From Bosea vestrisii (GTDB lineage Bacteria > Pseudomonadota > Alphaproteobacteria > Rhizobiales > Beijerinckiaceae), in the NCBI RefSeq assembly GCF_030144325.1, contig NZ_CP126307.1, positions 1,488,001 through 1,552,000 of the forward strand: DNA of 64,000 nucleotides. The letters are read 5' to 3'. How positions within the stretch are numbered: position 1 is the first letter of the stretch; each line of letters starts with the position of its first letter. Both the position numbers and the translations under genes were made by a program. The notes beneath the pieces are model-generated. The model saw only the letters and a list, made by a program, of their open reading frames with translations, was not told where the DNA came from and ran no database searches. Of the stretch, positions 1 to 11,384 are shown in pieces.

Positions 1-1045
1 CGACGAGCTTGCCGTCCCGAACGCGCTCCGCCACCGCCTTGGCGACCGCGACCGTCGCCGTGTCGAAGGGTGGCAGCTCGAAGGCGCCGAACGGGCCGTT
101 CCAGACCACCGTCTTCACGGTGTTGAGCTTGAGCACGACCTCGGCGACGCTGAGCGGGCCCGCATCGAGGATCATTTCGTCGGGCCCGACCTCGCCGATC
201 GAGACGACGCGGTGGCCGGGATGAGCCCTGAACTCGCGCGCCACCAGCGCATCGACCGGCAGCAGGATCTCGCAGCCGGCCGCCTTGGCCTTCTCCTCGA
301 TTTCGCGGGCGGTGCCGGCGAGATCGTGCTCGCAGAGCGATTTTCCGACATTGACGCCGCGCGCGGCGAGGAAGGTGTTGGCCATGCCGCCGCCGATGAC
401 GAGCACGTCGACCTTCTTGACGAGGTTGCCGAGCAGCTCGAGCTTGGTCGAGACCTTGGCGCCGCCGACGATCGCCATCACCGGCCGGGCCGGATTGTAG
501 AGACCGGAAGAGAGTGCCTCCAACTCGGCCTGCATGCTGCGCCCGGCATAGGCCGGCAGAAGATGCGCCAGCCCTTCGGTCGAGGCATGGGCGCGATGGG
601 CCGCCGAGAAGGCGTCGTTGACATAGAGATCGCCATTGGCGGCGAGCGCCTTGACGAAGTCGGGATCGTTCGCCTCGTCGCCGGCGTGGAAGCGGGTGTT
701 CTCGAGCAGAAGGATCTCGCCGTTCTTGGCGGCGGCGATCGCCTTTGGCGCTTCCGTGCCGATGCAATCGCCGACGAAGATCACCGGCTGGCCGAGCGCA
801 TGCGCCAGCGCCGGCACGATCTGCCGCAGGCTGTTCTTCTCGTCACGGCCCTTCGGCCTGCCGAAATGCGCGAGCAGGATGACCTTGCCGCCCTTCTGCG
901 CGATCTCGCGGATCGTCGGCAGGATGCGGTCGATGCGGGTGGTGTCGGTGACCCTGCCCTCCTCCGTCGGCACGTTGAGATCGACACGGACGAGGACGCG
1001 CTTGCCGGCGAGATCGGCGTCGTCGAGGGTGCGGAAAGCAGGCAT
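1..1045 (-). CDS. pgk: Phosphoglycerate kinase (C-terminus cut by window edge)
   Basis: Cytosolic glycolytic enzyme that interconverts 1,3-bisphosphoglycerate plus ADP with 3-phosphoglycerate plus ATP. About 348 residues are visible out of a usual ~400. The N-terminal substrate motif RVDLNVP is followed by HFGRPKG, LLENTRFHAGDE and NDAFSAAHRAHAS, then the GGAKVSTKLELL segment and VWNGPFGAFE. The ATG at 1045 is the natural family start. The nucleotide-binding GGG-D/T end lies beyond the left edge. It is the last visible gene of the leftward tkt-gap-pgk cluster, which suggests coordinated sugar metabolism (Calvin-type or glycolytic/gluconeogenic use cannot be separated here). Confidence 0.97.
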   Translation of the reverse strand, partial: MPAFRTLDDADLAGKRVLVRVDLNVPTEEGRVTDTTRIDRILPTIREIAQKGGKVILLAHFGRPKGRDEKNSLRQIVPALAHALGQPVIFVGDCIGTEAPKAIAAAKNGEILLLENTRFHAGDEANDPDFVKALAANGDLYVNDAFSAAHRAHASTEGLAHLLPAYAGRSMQAELEALSSGLYNPARPVMAIVGGAKVSTKLELLGNLVKKVDVLVIGGGMANTFLAARGVNVGKSLCEHDLAGTAREIEEKAKAAGCEILLPVDALVAREFRAHPGHRVVSIGEVGPDEMILDAGPLSVAEVVLKLNTVKTVVWNGPFGAFELPPFDTATVAVAKAVAERVRDGKLV

Positions 1046-1056
1046 GGAGAACTCTC

Positions 1057-1650
1057 TCACAAGCGTTGAAACAGGCTGGGATAATCCATGACGAGACCGT
1101 CCTCGTCGACCGGAAGCTCGGCAGTGAAACTGCCATCGGCTGTCTCGAACCGGAAGAGCCTCGGCGCAAGGCAGGTATAGAGCTGCTCGGTGACGAAGGG
1201 CTCGAGGCTGTCGAACGGCACGAACAGCATGGCGATGCGCCGCTGCTGATCCGGCTGCCAAGCGCAGCGGCGGATCGGCAGCGTGTTGGTGAAGGGTGTG
1301 GCCGAGAGGTCGATGTCGATGCAGGCGTCGAACGCCGGCAGATGGCCGCGGGCCCTGTCGTGCCAGGCACCGTCGCGCCGGGTCATGACGAGGTCGCGGC
1401 CATCGGTCGTCGTGATCTCGAAGGAGCGGACCGTGAAATCGGGATCGCAGTCGATCCGATAGGTCGCACCGTAGCGCTGCCCGCCGCGCTCGCCGATCAG
1501 CACGGAATCGGCGCGAAAGCCGTCCGCGTCTGCCTGCAGCGTCAGATGTTCGAGCCCGTCGCCTTCCAGCGCCCGCCAGCGGACATTGCGCCCGCCCGCG
1601 AGGCTAGAGCATTGCGCGAAAAAGTGGGAACCGGTTTTTCGCAAGAGCAA
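1057..1650 (-). CDS. Putative glycolipid-binding family protein with repeat-derived start
   Basis: A 197-residue reading frame that resembles the putative glycolipid-binding family (PF06475 style) from about residue 24: VRWRALEGDGLEHLTL, then alternating beta-strand-rich sequence to YPSLFQRL at the end. The function of the family is poorly defined; cytosolic, with no signal peptide. The frame has no ATG or GTG: the only start candidates are TTG at 1650 or 1644, and both lie inside a palindromic repeat. A stop closes the frame at 1663-1665. It ends 11 bp before pgk. The start is therefore uncertain, and the gene may have lost its original 5' end. Confidence 0.7.
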   Translation of the reverse strand: MLLRKTGSHFFAQCSSLAGGRNVRWRALEGDGLEHLTLQADADGFRADSVLIGERGGQRYGATYRIDCDPDFTVRSFEITTTDGRDLVMTRRDGAWHDRARGHLPAFDACIDIDLSATPFTNTLPIRRCAWQPDQQRRIAMLFVPFDSLEPFVTEQLYTCLAPRLFRFETADGSFTAELPVDEDGLVMDYPSLFQRL

Positions 1651-1729
1651 TGCTCTGAACTTTTATAATCGATCACGTTTTTCGCATTTTGACGGAAGCG
1701 TCAAAATGCGACGTGATCGAGCGGCCGGG
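1606..1729. repeat. Bipartite palindromic repeat, copy 1
   Basis: Two adjacent hairpins. The first (1606-1656) has outer arms AGAGCATTGC and GCAATGCTCT and inner arms CGAAAAA and TTTTTCG around an ACCGGT-type core. The second (about 1670-1722) pairs CGATCACGT...CGCATTTTGAC with GTCAAAATGCGACGTGATCG, with four extra T in the left arm. The same two-hairpin architecture recurs at 45418-45546. Such dispersed elements are well known between genes in Rhizobiales genomes. This copy overlaps the 5' end of the glycolipid-binding-like gene. Confidence 0.8.
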
Positions 1730-1736
1730 CGAAAGC

Positions 1737-2201
1737 TCATCGCGGCAGGATCGGTGGCAGCACGCCGGGAACGCCGCTCTTCAGTACGATCACCGTCAGG
1801 ACGACGGTCAGGATCGCGGTGACGATGCCGGTGAGCAGCAGCGCCCCGAAGCGCGGCGTGGCGCTGACGCGCTGACGCAGCGCCGAGAGCTCTTCGCGCA
1901 GGCCGGCGAAATCCATGGTGCCGGCGGCGAGCTCGACCTTCTGGGCGCTGCGATCGAGCGACGCCTCGGCGCGGGTCAGCACCGCCTCGTAGCGCGCGAA
2001 CTTCTCTTCGATCCGGGCCGCCTTGTCCTCGATCCGGGAAAGCTGGTCGAGCTTGCGCGGGTCGCTGGCGGCGAGTGGCTCGGCCGGCTTCGCTTCGGTA
2101 ACGCGCGATGCGGCGACCTCGGCCATGCTCTGCGCCGGCGGCACGGTAATGGTCTCGACGGGCGTGGTCGACGTGGCGACGGTCGGCTCGATCTTGTTCA
2201 T
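1737..2201 (-). CDS. Small coiled-coil protein with C-terminal membrane anchor
   Basis: A 154-residue protein of unknown function. The N-terminal ~45 residues are Pro/Thr/Val rich and look disordered. Residues ~50-115 are charged and heptad-like (RIEDKAARIEEKFARYEAVL), suggesting a coiled coil. Residues ~118-141 (FGALLLTGIVTAILTVVLTV) form one transmembrane helix followed by a short Pro-rich tail. It is probably an inner-membrane protein with a cytoplasmic coiled coil. It sits between gap and the glycolipid-binding-like gene on the same strand and may share their transcript. No named family was recognised. Confidence 0.7.
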   Translation of the reverse strand: MNKIEPTVATSTTPVETITVPPAQSMAEVAASRVTEAKPAEPLAASDPRKLDQLSRIEDKAARIEEKFARYEAVLTRAEASLDRSAQKVELAAGTMDFAGLREELSALRQRVSATPRFGALLLTGIVTAILTVVLTVIVLKSGVPGVLPPILPR

Positions 2202-2272
2202 TGCGCGGTCCGTTCCTCGGCAATTTTAGGCGCAGCCGCGCCTGTCCGGCGCGGCTGCGAAGGGAGTATGGG

Positions 2273-3283
<1,011 letters not shown>

Positions 3284-3389
3284 CTCAATCCTCTCCTTCG
3301 CCGTTCAGCGTCGCCGCCGTCATTCACGCGGGCAAATCGGCCAAACCATGGCGGAACGCAAGGGCAGGCCTTAAAAATTTCAAGAAGGC

Positions 3390-5393
<2,004 letters not shown>

Positions 5394-5630
5394 GAAGTCT
5401 CTCCGGCGAGGCGGGAACGAGACTCGCGCGCCGGAGCTGGCCGGCAGCGAGCAGCGAACTTGCGAAAAAGGTCGCGCGTTCGATAGGCCGCCGGCTCAAG
5501 CTGAGTCAATTCGCCATGCGCCGCTTGGAAGCGATCAAAGAATGCATGTCCCGCGAACAATTCCGGCGCACGGCTTGGCGATCGCCCGAACGATAAGGCA
5601 CGAGCCGCGGCGGATCGTCGCCATCCATGC
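5394..5630. other. Spacer upstream of tkt, no gene seen
   Basis: About 240 bp between the tkt start and the rpmE terminator. Neither strand carries a convincing coding frame, tRNA or strong hairpin. It probably holds the tkt promoter, but no clear -35/-10 pair could be assigned by eye. Confidence 0.4.
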
Positions 5631-5658
5631 AAAAAGCCCGGCCGCGAGGCCGGGCTTT
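5631..5658 (-). terminator. Intrinsic terminator of rpmE
   Basis: An 11-bp GC-rich stem (AAAGCCCGGCC at 5633-5643 with GGCCGGGCTTT at 5648-5658) and a four-base loop. On the minus strand it is followed by a run of T. It lies about 45 bp past the rpmE stop in the direction of transcription. Confidence 0.85.
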
Positions 5659-5700
5659 CCTGTTGCGGTCGCAAGCCCGAAAAGGTTGCGAAAACGCGGA

Positions 5701-5934
5701 TTACTTCTTGCCGAGCGCACCCAGCGCGCCGAAACGCGAATTGAAGCGCGAGACGCGGCCGCCACGGTCCAGCATGTGCTGGGTGCCGCCGGTCCAGGCC
5801 GGGTGGGTCTTCGGGTCGATGTCGAGGTTCAGCGTGTCGCCCTCCTTGCCGAGGGTCGAACGCGTGAAGTATTCGGTGCCATCGGTCATGACGACCTTGA
5901 TGGTGTGGTAGTCGGGATGAATGCCGGTCTTCAT
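5701..5934 (-). CDS. rpmE: 50S ribosomal protein L31 (zinc-free type)
   Basis: Large-subunit ribosomal protein of 77 residues. It begins MKTGIHPDYHTIKVVMTDG and ends with the family's GGRVSRFN...GAL segment. The ATG at 5934 is chosen because HPDYH directly follows it; an upstream in-frame ATG at 6060 would add 42 residues without family resemblance. The cysteines that bind zinc in classical L31 are absent (the CxxC region reads MTDG and the later Cys region DPKTHPAWTG), so this is the Cys-minus form. Monocistronic: its own terminator lies downstream and the divergent exporter gene starts at 6081. Confidence 0.95.
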   Translation of the reverse strand: MKTGIHPDYHTIKVVMTDGTEYFTRSTLGKEGDTLNLDIDPKTHPAWTGGTQHMLDRGGRVSRFNSRFGALGALGKK

Positions 5935-6080
5935 GGCGAAATCCTCAATTGTCGAAAAGCGGGTGGCCGGAACTCGGCGCACATCGCCGGCTCTTCGAAC
6001 AATTCGTATGAGCCTGTCGTGAAGTCGGGTGCCCATAGCGCAGCCGCAGCGACGGTGCAAGCTTTTCGGGATAGGTAAGC

Positions 6081-7859
6081 GTGGCGAACGAGACCAAAGA
6101 AGACAACAAGGCGCGGCCGGATTTCAGCGCGCTGCGCTCGTTCTGGCCCTATGCGCTGGCGCAAAAGCAACGGATCGCCTTCGCGCTCGTCGCGTTGATC
6201 GTCGCCTCGGTGGCGACGCTGGCACTGCCCATGGCGGTGAGGCGCGTCATCGATGTCGGCTTCTCCGGTGGCGAGCAGCAGCTGGCGAATTCCTATTTCG
6301 CAATCCTGATCGGCGTCGTCGCCATCCTGGCGCTGGCGAGCTCGTTCCGCTTCTACCTGGTGATGACGGTTGGTGAGCGTGTCGTCTCGGAGCTGCGTGC
6401 TGACGTCTTCCGCCACCTAACAAGGCTTGAGCCGGCCTTCTTTGACGCCAGCCGGGCCGGCGACCTGGTCTCGCGCCTGACCGCTGACACCACCCAGATC
6501 AAGTCGACCTTCGCCTCGACCGCCTCGATCGCGCTGCGCAACGGCATCATGTTCCTCGGCGCGCTGGCGATGATGATTTTCACCAGCCCGCAGCTCTCGG
6601 CGATCGTCATCGGCGCGATCCCGCTGATCGTGCTGCCGCTGGTCTTTTCCGGCCGCAGCGTACGCAAGCGGGCCCGGGCCGCGCAGGACCGCCTCGCCGA
6701 CGCTTCCGCCTTCGCCGCCGAGGCGATCGGCGCGATTCGAACGATGCAGTCCTTCGGCGCCGAGCGCGAGACGACGCAGCGCTTCCAAGGCGCCTCGGAT
6801 GGCGCCTATGATGCCTCGCGCGATGCGACGCGTTCCCGCGCCTGGCTCTCCGGCATTGCGATCTTCTTGGTCTCGGCCAGCGTCGTGCTGGTGCTCTGGG
6901 TTGGTGCGACCGAGGTCTTCGCCGGCCGGATGAGCGGCGGGCGCCTGTCGCAATTCGTGCTCTATGCCGTCCTCGCCGCGAGCTCGCTCGGCCAGCTCTC
7001 GGAAGTCTATGGCGACATCTCGGCTGCGGCCGGTGCTGCCGGACGGCTCGGCGAAATCCTCGCGACCAAGCCGGCGATTTCAGCTCCGCCCCATCCCAAG
7101 GCGTTGCCGACACCGCCGGTCGGCGCCCTCGCCTTCGAGGGCGTCTCCTTCCGTTATCCCGGCCGCAGCAATCTCGCGCTCGCCGATCTCGACCTTACGA
7201 TCAGGCCGGGCGAGCGGGTCGCGCTGGTCGGCCCGTCCGGCGCCGGCAAGAGCACGGTGCTGCAACTGGCACTGCGCTTCTACGACCCCTTCGCCGGCCG
7301 CGTCGTCGTCGATGGCGTCGCGGGGCCGGAAGCCGACCCGACCGATTGGCGCAGCCGCTTTGCGTTGGTGCCTCAAGAGCCGACCGTGTTCGGCGTCTCG
7401 GTCGCCGACAACATCGCCTATGGCCGGCCGGGTGCGGCGCGCGCGCAAATCGAGGAAGCCGCGCAGCTCGCCGCTGCGGACGGCTTCATCCGGGCTTTGC
7501 CTGATGGCTACGACACCGTCATCGGCGAGCGCGGCGTCACGCTCTCGGGTGGCCAGCGCCAGCGCCTCGCCATCGCGCGCGCCGTGCTGAAGGACGCGCC
7601 CATCCTGCTACTCGACGAGGCGACTTCGGCGCTCGATTCGGAGAGCGAGCGCGCCGTACAGGACGCGCTCGACCGGCTGATGCAGGGCCGGACCACGCTG
7701 GTCGTGGCCCACCGGCTCGCCACCATCCTCTCCGCCGACCGCATCCTGGTGATGGAGGACGGACGGGTGGTCGAGGAAGGCACGCATGCCGCCCTCGTCG
7801 CCAAGGGCGGGCTCTATGCGCGGCTGGCCGCGCTCCAGTTCGGGCTGGAGGCGGCATAG
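6081..7859 (+). CDS. MsbA-like ABC exporter, fused permease and ATPase
   Basis: A 592-residue half-transporter. Residues ~20-300 form the six-helix exporter membrane domain, and ~340-590 the ATPase. Walker A (GPSGAGKST) lies near residues 383-391, the signature LSGGQRQR near 487, Walker B (ILLLDEAT) near 508 and the H-loop (VAHRL) near 541. It most resembles the MsbA-related alphaproteobacterial subfamily (TIGR02204 type), which is likely to act as a homodimer in the inner membrane. The substrate cannot be read from sequence; lipid or drug export is the family norm. The stop codon directly abuts the convergent ankyrin gene. Confidence 0.92.
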   Translation: MANETKEDNKARPDFSALRSFWPYALAQKQRIAFALVALIVASVATLALPMAVRRVIDVGFSGGEQQLANSYFAILIGVVAILALASSFRFYLVMTVGERVVSELRADVFRHLTRLEPAFFDASRAGDLVSRLTADTTQIKSTFASTASIALRNGIMFLGALAMMIFTSPQLSAIVIGAIPLIVLPLVFSGRSVRKRARAAQDRLADASAFAAEAIGAIRTMQSFGAERETTQRFQGASDGAYDASRDATRSRAWLSGIAIFLVSASVVLVLWVGATEVFAGRMSGGRLSQFVLYAVLAASSLGQLSEVYGDISAAAGAAGRLGEILATKPAISAPPHPKALPTPPVGALAFEGVSFRYPGRSNLALADLDLTIRPGERVALVGPSGAGKSTVLQLALRFYDPFAGRVVVDGVAGPEADPTDWRSRFALVPQEPTVFGVSVADNIAYGRPGAARAQIEEAAQLAAADGFIRALPDGYDTVIGERGVTLSGGQRQRLAIARAVLKDAPILLLDEATSALDSESERAVQDALDRLMQGRTTLVVAHRLATILSADRILVMEDGRVVEEGTHAALVAKGGLYARLAALQFGLEAA

Positions 7860-9584
7860 TCAGCCCGCCGACTGGAGAGCCGCCTCCAGCCGCGCCGCGG
7901 TATCCAGTAGGCCTCGCTTGCGCGCCGCCTGCGCGGGCGTCAGCCCCTGCTTGTTCCGCGCCTTCGGATCGCTCCCCGCCGCCAGCAGGAATTCGACGAG
8001 ATCGCAGGCGCTGGTGTCGTCATCAGGCAGGCAGAACAAGGGCGGCTCGCCTGAGCGGGCCGACGCATTGGCGAGCACAGGAGCCTCGGCGAAGAGCGTC
8101 TCCAGTCGCTCGATCTCGCCGGCCTGACACAGAGCTTCGATGTCGTGACTGCGCGAGGCCAGATAGATCTGCGCGGCGCTTGCACCCTGATGGCGAGCCC
8201 AGCCGAGCGGGGTCGAGCCATAGCGGCGTTCGATCGGATCGATCGCGGCACCCGCCTCGACCAGCAGAGCGACGATCTCGATCGCATCGCTGCCAGCCGC
8301 CTCGTGCAGGGCGCGGACGCCATCGCGTGTCTGCGCATCCGGCGAGACGCCCAGTCGCAGCGCCAGCGCCGCGGTCTCCGGCTTGCTCTGCCGAATCGCG
8401 ACCAGCAGCGGGGCTGGGTTGATCAGGAAGTCCGGATTGCCGTCGAGCAGCCGGCGTGCCTCGGCTTCATCGCCGCGGGCGACCGCAGCGGTGAAGGCCT
8501 CCTGCCCGCTGAGCTCGACCGGGCTGGCGCCATTGTCGACGAGCAGGCGAACGAGATCGCTGCGGCCATCGAGCATGGCTTGCTTGACCAGGCTCTGCTT
8601 GGAATAGGCGTTGAGCGCCTGGGCCCGGGCGCCATGAGCAAGGAGCCAGGCTGCGCGCTTCGGCTGCCGCGGCACGGCATTGCCGAGCAGGTAGTCGAGC
8701 GGCGGCGCCGGCAATTCGCGCACTGGTTCGCGCCAACGCGCGCCCTCCCCGCGCTTCTCCGTTTCGCTCCAGAGCAGATCGAGCCAGAACACCTCGTCGG
8801 CGCCCAGCGACGAATTGTAGAGCGCCTGGCCGTAGAGCGGATCGGCGCCGCGGGCGATCAGGAGCCGTGCCAGCGCTTCCGCCTGGGGATGCGGCGGCTG
8901 GTTGCCCTCGCCACCACCGATGACGCCGGTCAGCGGGGTGAAATGGTTGCTGCCATCGCTGAAGAGCGCATTCGGGTCGGCGCCATGATCGAGCAGGAGC
9001 CGCGCGATCGCGACGGCATTGCGTGATAGCGCCTCGTTCGGCAAGCGGGTGAAAGCGAGGCGAACCAACGGCGTCCAGCCGTCGAAATCGCTCGGCTTGT
9101 CCGCGAGCATCGTGTCCCTGCCGAGAAAATCACGAACGGCATCGAGATCATGCGCGGCGATGGCGGTGTGGATGCTGTCGCCGGCGATCTCCGGATGGCG
9201 TTCGAGCAGGCGCTGGGCGAGTGCGCCGCGTGCCGGCCGGTCGGCCTCGTACTCGCCCCAGCTTTGCGTTCCCGGCCTGACGCCGTAGCGCAACGCAGAC
9301 TTTTCCAGGAACAGCTCGACGAGCGCAGCATGGCCGCGCGCCGCAGCCTCGCGCACGGCGAGTTCCTGTTTCAGCACCGCCCAGCTCGTTAGCCCGTAAT
9401 CGCGGGCCAGCGCGTGCTGGACCTCGCGCAGCTTGGGCGCACCGGCATGGTTCGGGATCAGCTCGCGAAAGCGGGCGATCGCTTCGCCATCGCCGGCCTC
9501 GATCTCCTTCAGCCAGCGCTTGGCCTGGCGGCGGATCGTCTCGAGGGTCGAACGGGGCGTGAGTTCGCGGGTAACGTCGGACAT
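7860..9584 (-). CDS. Ankyrin-repeat protein
   Basis: A 574-residue protein without signal peptide or membrane segment, so probably cytosolic. After a helical N-terminus (residues 1-80, LRRQ-type helices with RELIPNHAGAPKL) several ankyrin repeats are visible: AIARLLLDHGADPNALF, ALARLLIARGADPLYG, LVRLLVDNGASPVEL, ALRLGVSPDAQTRDGVRALH, IVALLVEAGAAIDPI and VEFLLAAGSDPKARNKQGLTP. The ATG at 9584 is chosen over the frame start at 9707 because a strong purine-rich ribosome site (GGAAGGAAG) precedes it. Its partners are unknown. It converges on the ABC exporter with no spacer between the stops. Confidence 0.85.
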   Translation of the reverse strand: MSDVTRELTPRSTLETIRRQAKRWLKEIEAGDGEAIARFRELIPNHAGAPKLREVQHALARDYGLTSWAVLKQELAVREAAARGHAALVELFLEKSALRYGVRPGTQSWGEYEADRPARGALAQRLLERHPEIAGDSIHTAIAAHDLDAVRDFLGRDTMLADKPSDFDGWTPLVRLAFTRLPNEALSRNAVAIARLLLDHGADPNALFSDGSNHFTPLTGVIGGGEGNQPPHPQAEALARLLIARGADPLYGQALYNSSLGADEVFWLDLLWSETEKRGEGARWREPVRELPAPPLDYLLGNAVPRQPKRAAWLLAHGARAQALNAYSKQSLVKQAMLDGRSDLVRLLVDNGASPVELSGQEAFTAAVARGDEAEARRLLDGNPDFLINPAPLLVAIRQSKPETAALALRLGVSPDAQTRDGVRALHEAAGSDAIEIVALLVEAGAAIDPIERRYGSTPLGWARHQGASAAQIYLASRSHDIEALCQAGEIERLETLFAEAPVLANASARSGEPPLFCLPDDDTSACDLVEFLLAAGSDPKARNKQGLTPAQAARKRGLLDTAARLEAALQSAG

Positions 9585-10154
9585 GGGTCTTCCTTCCGAA
9601 GAAAGCCTGATGTCCGCTCGACAGGCCGGAAGAAAGCGATGATGCGATGTCGTCGCTTGGATATGGGTGGGAGCAGGCTCCCTTGCCGCGGACTGGTGGC
9701 GCCCCATGCGCTCTGCAGCGATGAAAAGCGCATGGCGGCGGTGGAGTCAATCGCTGGCGATGCCGGCCACAACGCCCCCTTCCTTCTCCCGGATGGATTC
9801 CTCTGCGAAACCGGACGAGGCTCGCGAAACCCCTCCCCCTTGTGGGGAGGGGAAGGGGTGGGGGCGGAAAGTCGAAGCGAATTCACGGGGAATTGGCCCG
9901 ATCCGCTTCTACAAGCAACCTTGCACCCAGTCGGTCGCCCCCATCCCCATACCCTTCCCCACAAGGGGGAAGGGAGGAGCCCAGGCGATCAGTCTTTCGC
10001 AGAGGAACCCGCACGGGAGAAGGTGGCGCGGAGCGCCGGATGAGGGCCTGCCCTACTCGCAGGAAGCACAACTGCGCCGCATCCCGCCAATGATCAGCGG
10101 AGGTCCCTCACCCCTACCCCTCTCCCATCCGGGAGAGGGGTTTCGCGTGGAGGC
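9585..10154. repeat. Gene-free spacer with G/C-rich palindromic repeats
   Basis: About 570 bp with no supported gene. It holds a G-rich element at 9830-9864 (CCCCTCCCCCTTGTGGGGAG core) and a near-identical inverted copy at 9938-9976, so the pair could form a long hairpin. A third, perfect hairpin lies at 10117-10140 (CCCCTCTCCC, ATCC loop, GGGAGAGGGG). Elements of this kind are common in Rhizobiales intergenic DNA. The last one lies just past the stop of the solute-binding gene and could help terminate or stabilise that transcript. Confidence 0.75.
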
Positions 10155-11345
10155 TCACTTCGCCCGCTTCGCCCCCACCAGCTCGTCCCACTTGCGGAAC
10201 GCGACGACCATCTTGTCGGGCTTCAGCGGCAGTTCGATCGGGTTGTTGGCGATCAGGTCGGCATATTCCGGCCGGCCGAACTCGGCGATGACTTTCTGGC
10301 TCGCCTCGGGCGCCAGCGAGAGCGGCACGTTCTTCACCGCTGGGCCGGGATAGAGATAGCCCTCGTCATAGGAATAGGCCTGCATCTTCGGCGTCAGCAC
10401 ATGCGCCATGATGTCGAGCACGACCGCCAGCCGATCGTTCGGCAGGCCCTTCGGCACGCACATGAAAAAGGCGTCCGAGACCCAGTGGAAGCCCTTCAGC
10501 GTCTGGATCTTCGCCTCCTTGGGCACGATGCCGAGCGCGCGCGGATTGATGTCCCAGCCGGTGGTCGAGATGATGATGTCGCGCGAGCCGTCGCCGAACT
10601 CCTTCATCGTCGCGCCGGTGCCGGCTGGATAATACTCGATGTACTGGCCGAGTTCCTGCAGATAGGCCCAGGTCTTGTCCCAGCCGCCGACGGGATCCTG
10701 CGGATCCTTGTCGCCGAGGATGTAGGGCAGCCCCATCATGAATGTCCGGCCCGGGCCGGAATTGGTCGGGCGGGCATACATGAACTTGTTCGGATTGGCC
10801 TTGGCCCAGGCGAGCAGCTCCTCGGCGGTGGTCGGTGGGGTCTTGACCCGGTCCGGCATGTATTCGAGCAGCGGGCCGGAGGGGTAGTAGTTGACGACGA
10901 CGCCGAAGCCGTCGCCCTGGACCTTGTGCAGGTTGAGCGCGGCCGGCTCGTAATTGGCCTCGATGTTCGGGAACTTGTCGGAGAAATCGGGCAGGATCTT
11001 CTGCCAGAGCTTCTGGTCGAGGCCGGCGGCAAGGCCGTCGCTACCGGTCAGGATCAGGTCGAGATCGACCTTGCCGGCATCCTGCTGAGCCTTGAGCTTG
11101 CTGGCGAGTTCGGGGGCTGGCGCCTTCACGAAGGCGATGCGCGAGACCAGCTTGGGATTGGCCGTGCGGTAATCCTCGAACGCCCGCTGCATCAGGGCAA
11201 GCGCACCGCCGACATCCATGACGCTGATCACGACGGGACTGGTCGGCAGCGGCGGCGAGGCGGCGAATGCCGGGCCGCCGGCGGCAAGCGCGCCGAGGCC
11301 ACCGAGCACGGTGCGACGGTCGATGCCATGAAGATGCTTGGTCAT
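10155..11345 (-). CDS. Exported ABC solute-binding protein (PotD-like)
   Basis: A 396-residue periplasmic binding protein. The N-terminus has a Tat-like signal (DRRTVLGGLGALAAGGPAFA). The mature part resembles group I binding proteins of the polyamine/iron/sugar type (VVVNYYPSGPLLEYMPD, WDKTWAYLQELGQYIEYYPAG). The ATG at 11345 is chosen because GGGGGAAGG precedes it; the longer frame at 11384 lacks this. It is the third gene after nagB and nagA, about 40 bp downstream of nagA, so an amino-sugar or related ligand is inferred. No permease or ATPase gene is adjacent. Confidence 0.85.
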   Translation of the reverse strand: MTKHLHGIDRRTVLGGLGALAAGGPAFAASPPLPTSPVVISVMDVGGALALMQRAFEDYRTANPKLVSRIAFVKAPAPELASKLKAQQDAGKVDLDLILTGSDGLAAGLDQKLWQKILPDFSDKFPNIEANYEPAALNLHKVQGDGFGVVVNYYPSGPLLEYMPDRVKTPPTTAEELLAWAKANPNKFMYARPTNSGPGRTFMMGLPYILGDKDPQDPVGGWDKTWAYLQELGQYIEYYPAGTGATMKEFGDGSRDIIISTTGWDINPRALGIVPKEAKIQTLKGFHWVSDAFFMCVPKGLPNDRLAVVLDIMAHVLTPKMQAYSYDEGYLYPGPAVKNVPLSLAPEASQKVIAEFGRPEYADLIANNPIELPLKPDKMVVAFRKWDELVGAKRAK

Positions 11346-11384
11346 TGCCTTCCCCCTTTGTTGTCGCGCCGTTGATGGCGGCAC

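Noticed and set aside
9842..10093. Short frame in the palindrome-rich spacer
   Set aside because: It is composed of repeat sequence (Gly/Arg/Ser runs) and has no ribosome site or family resemblance.
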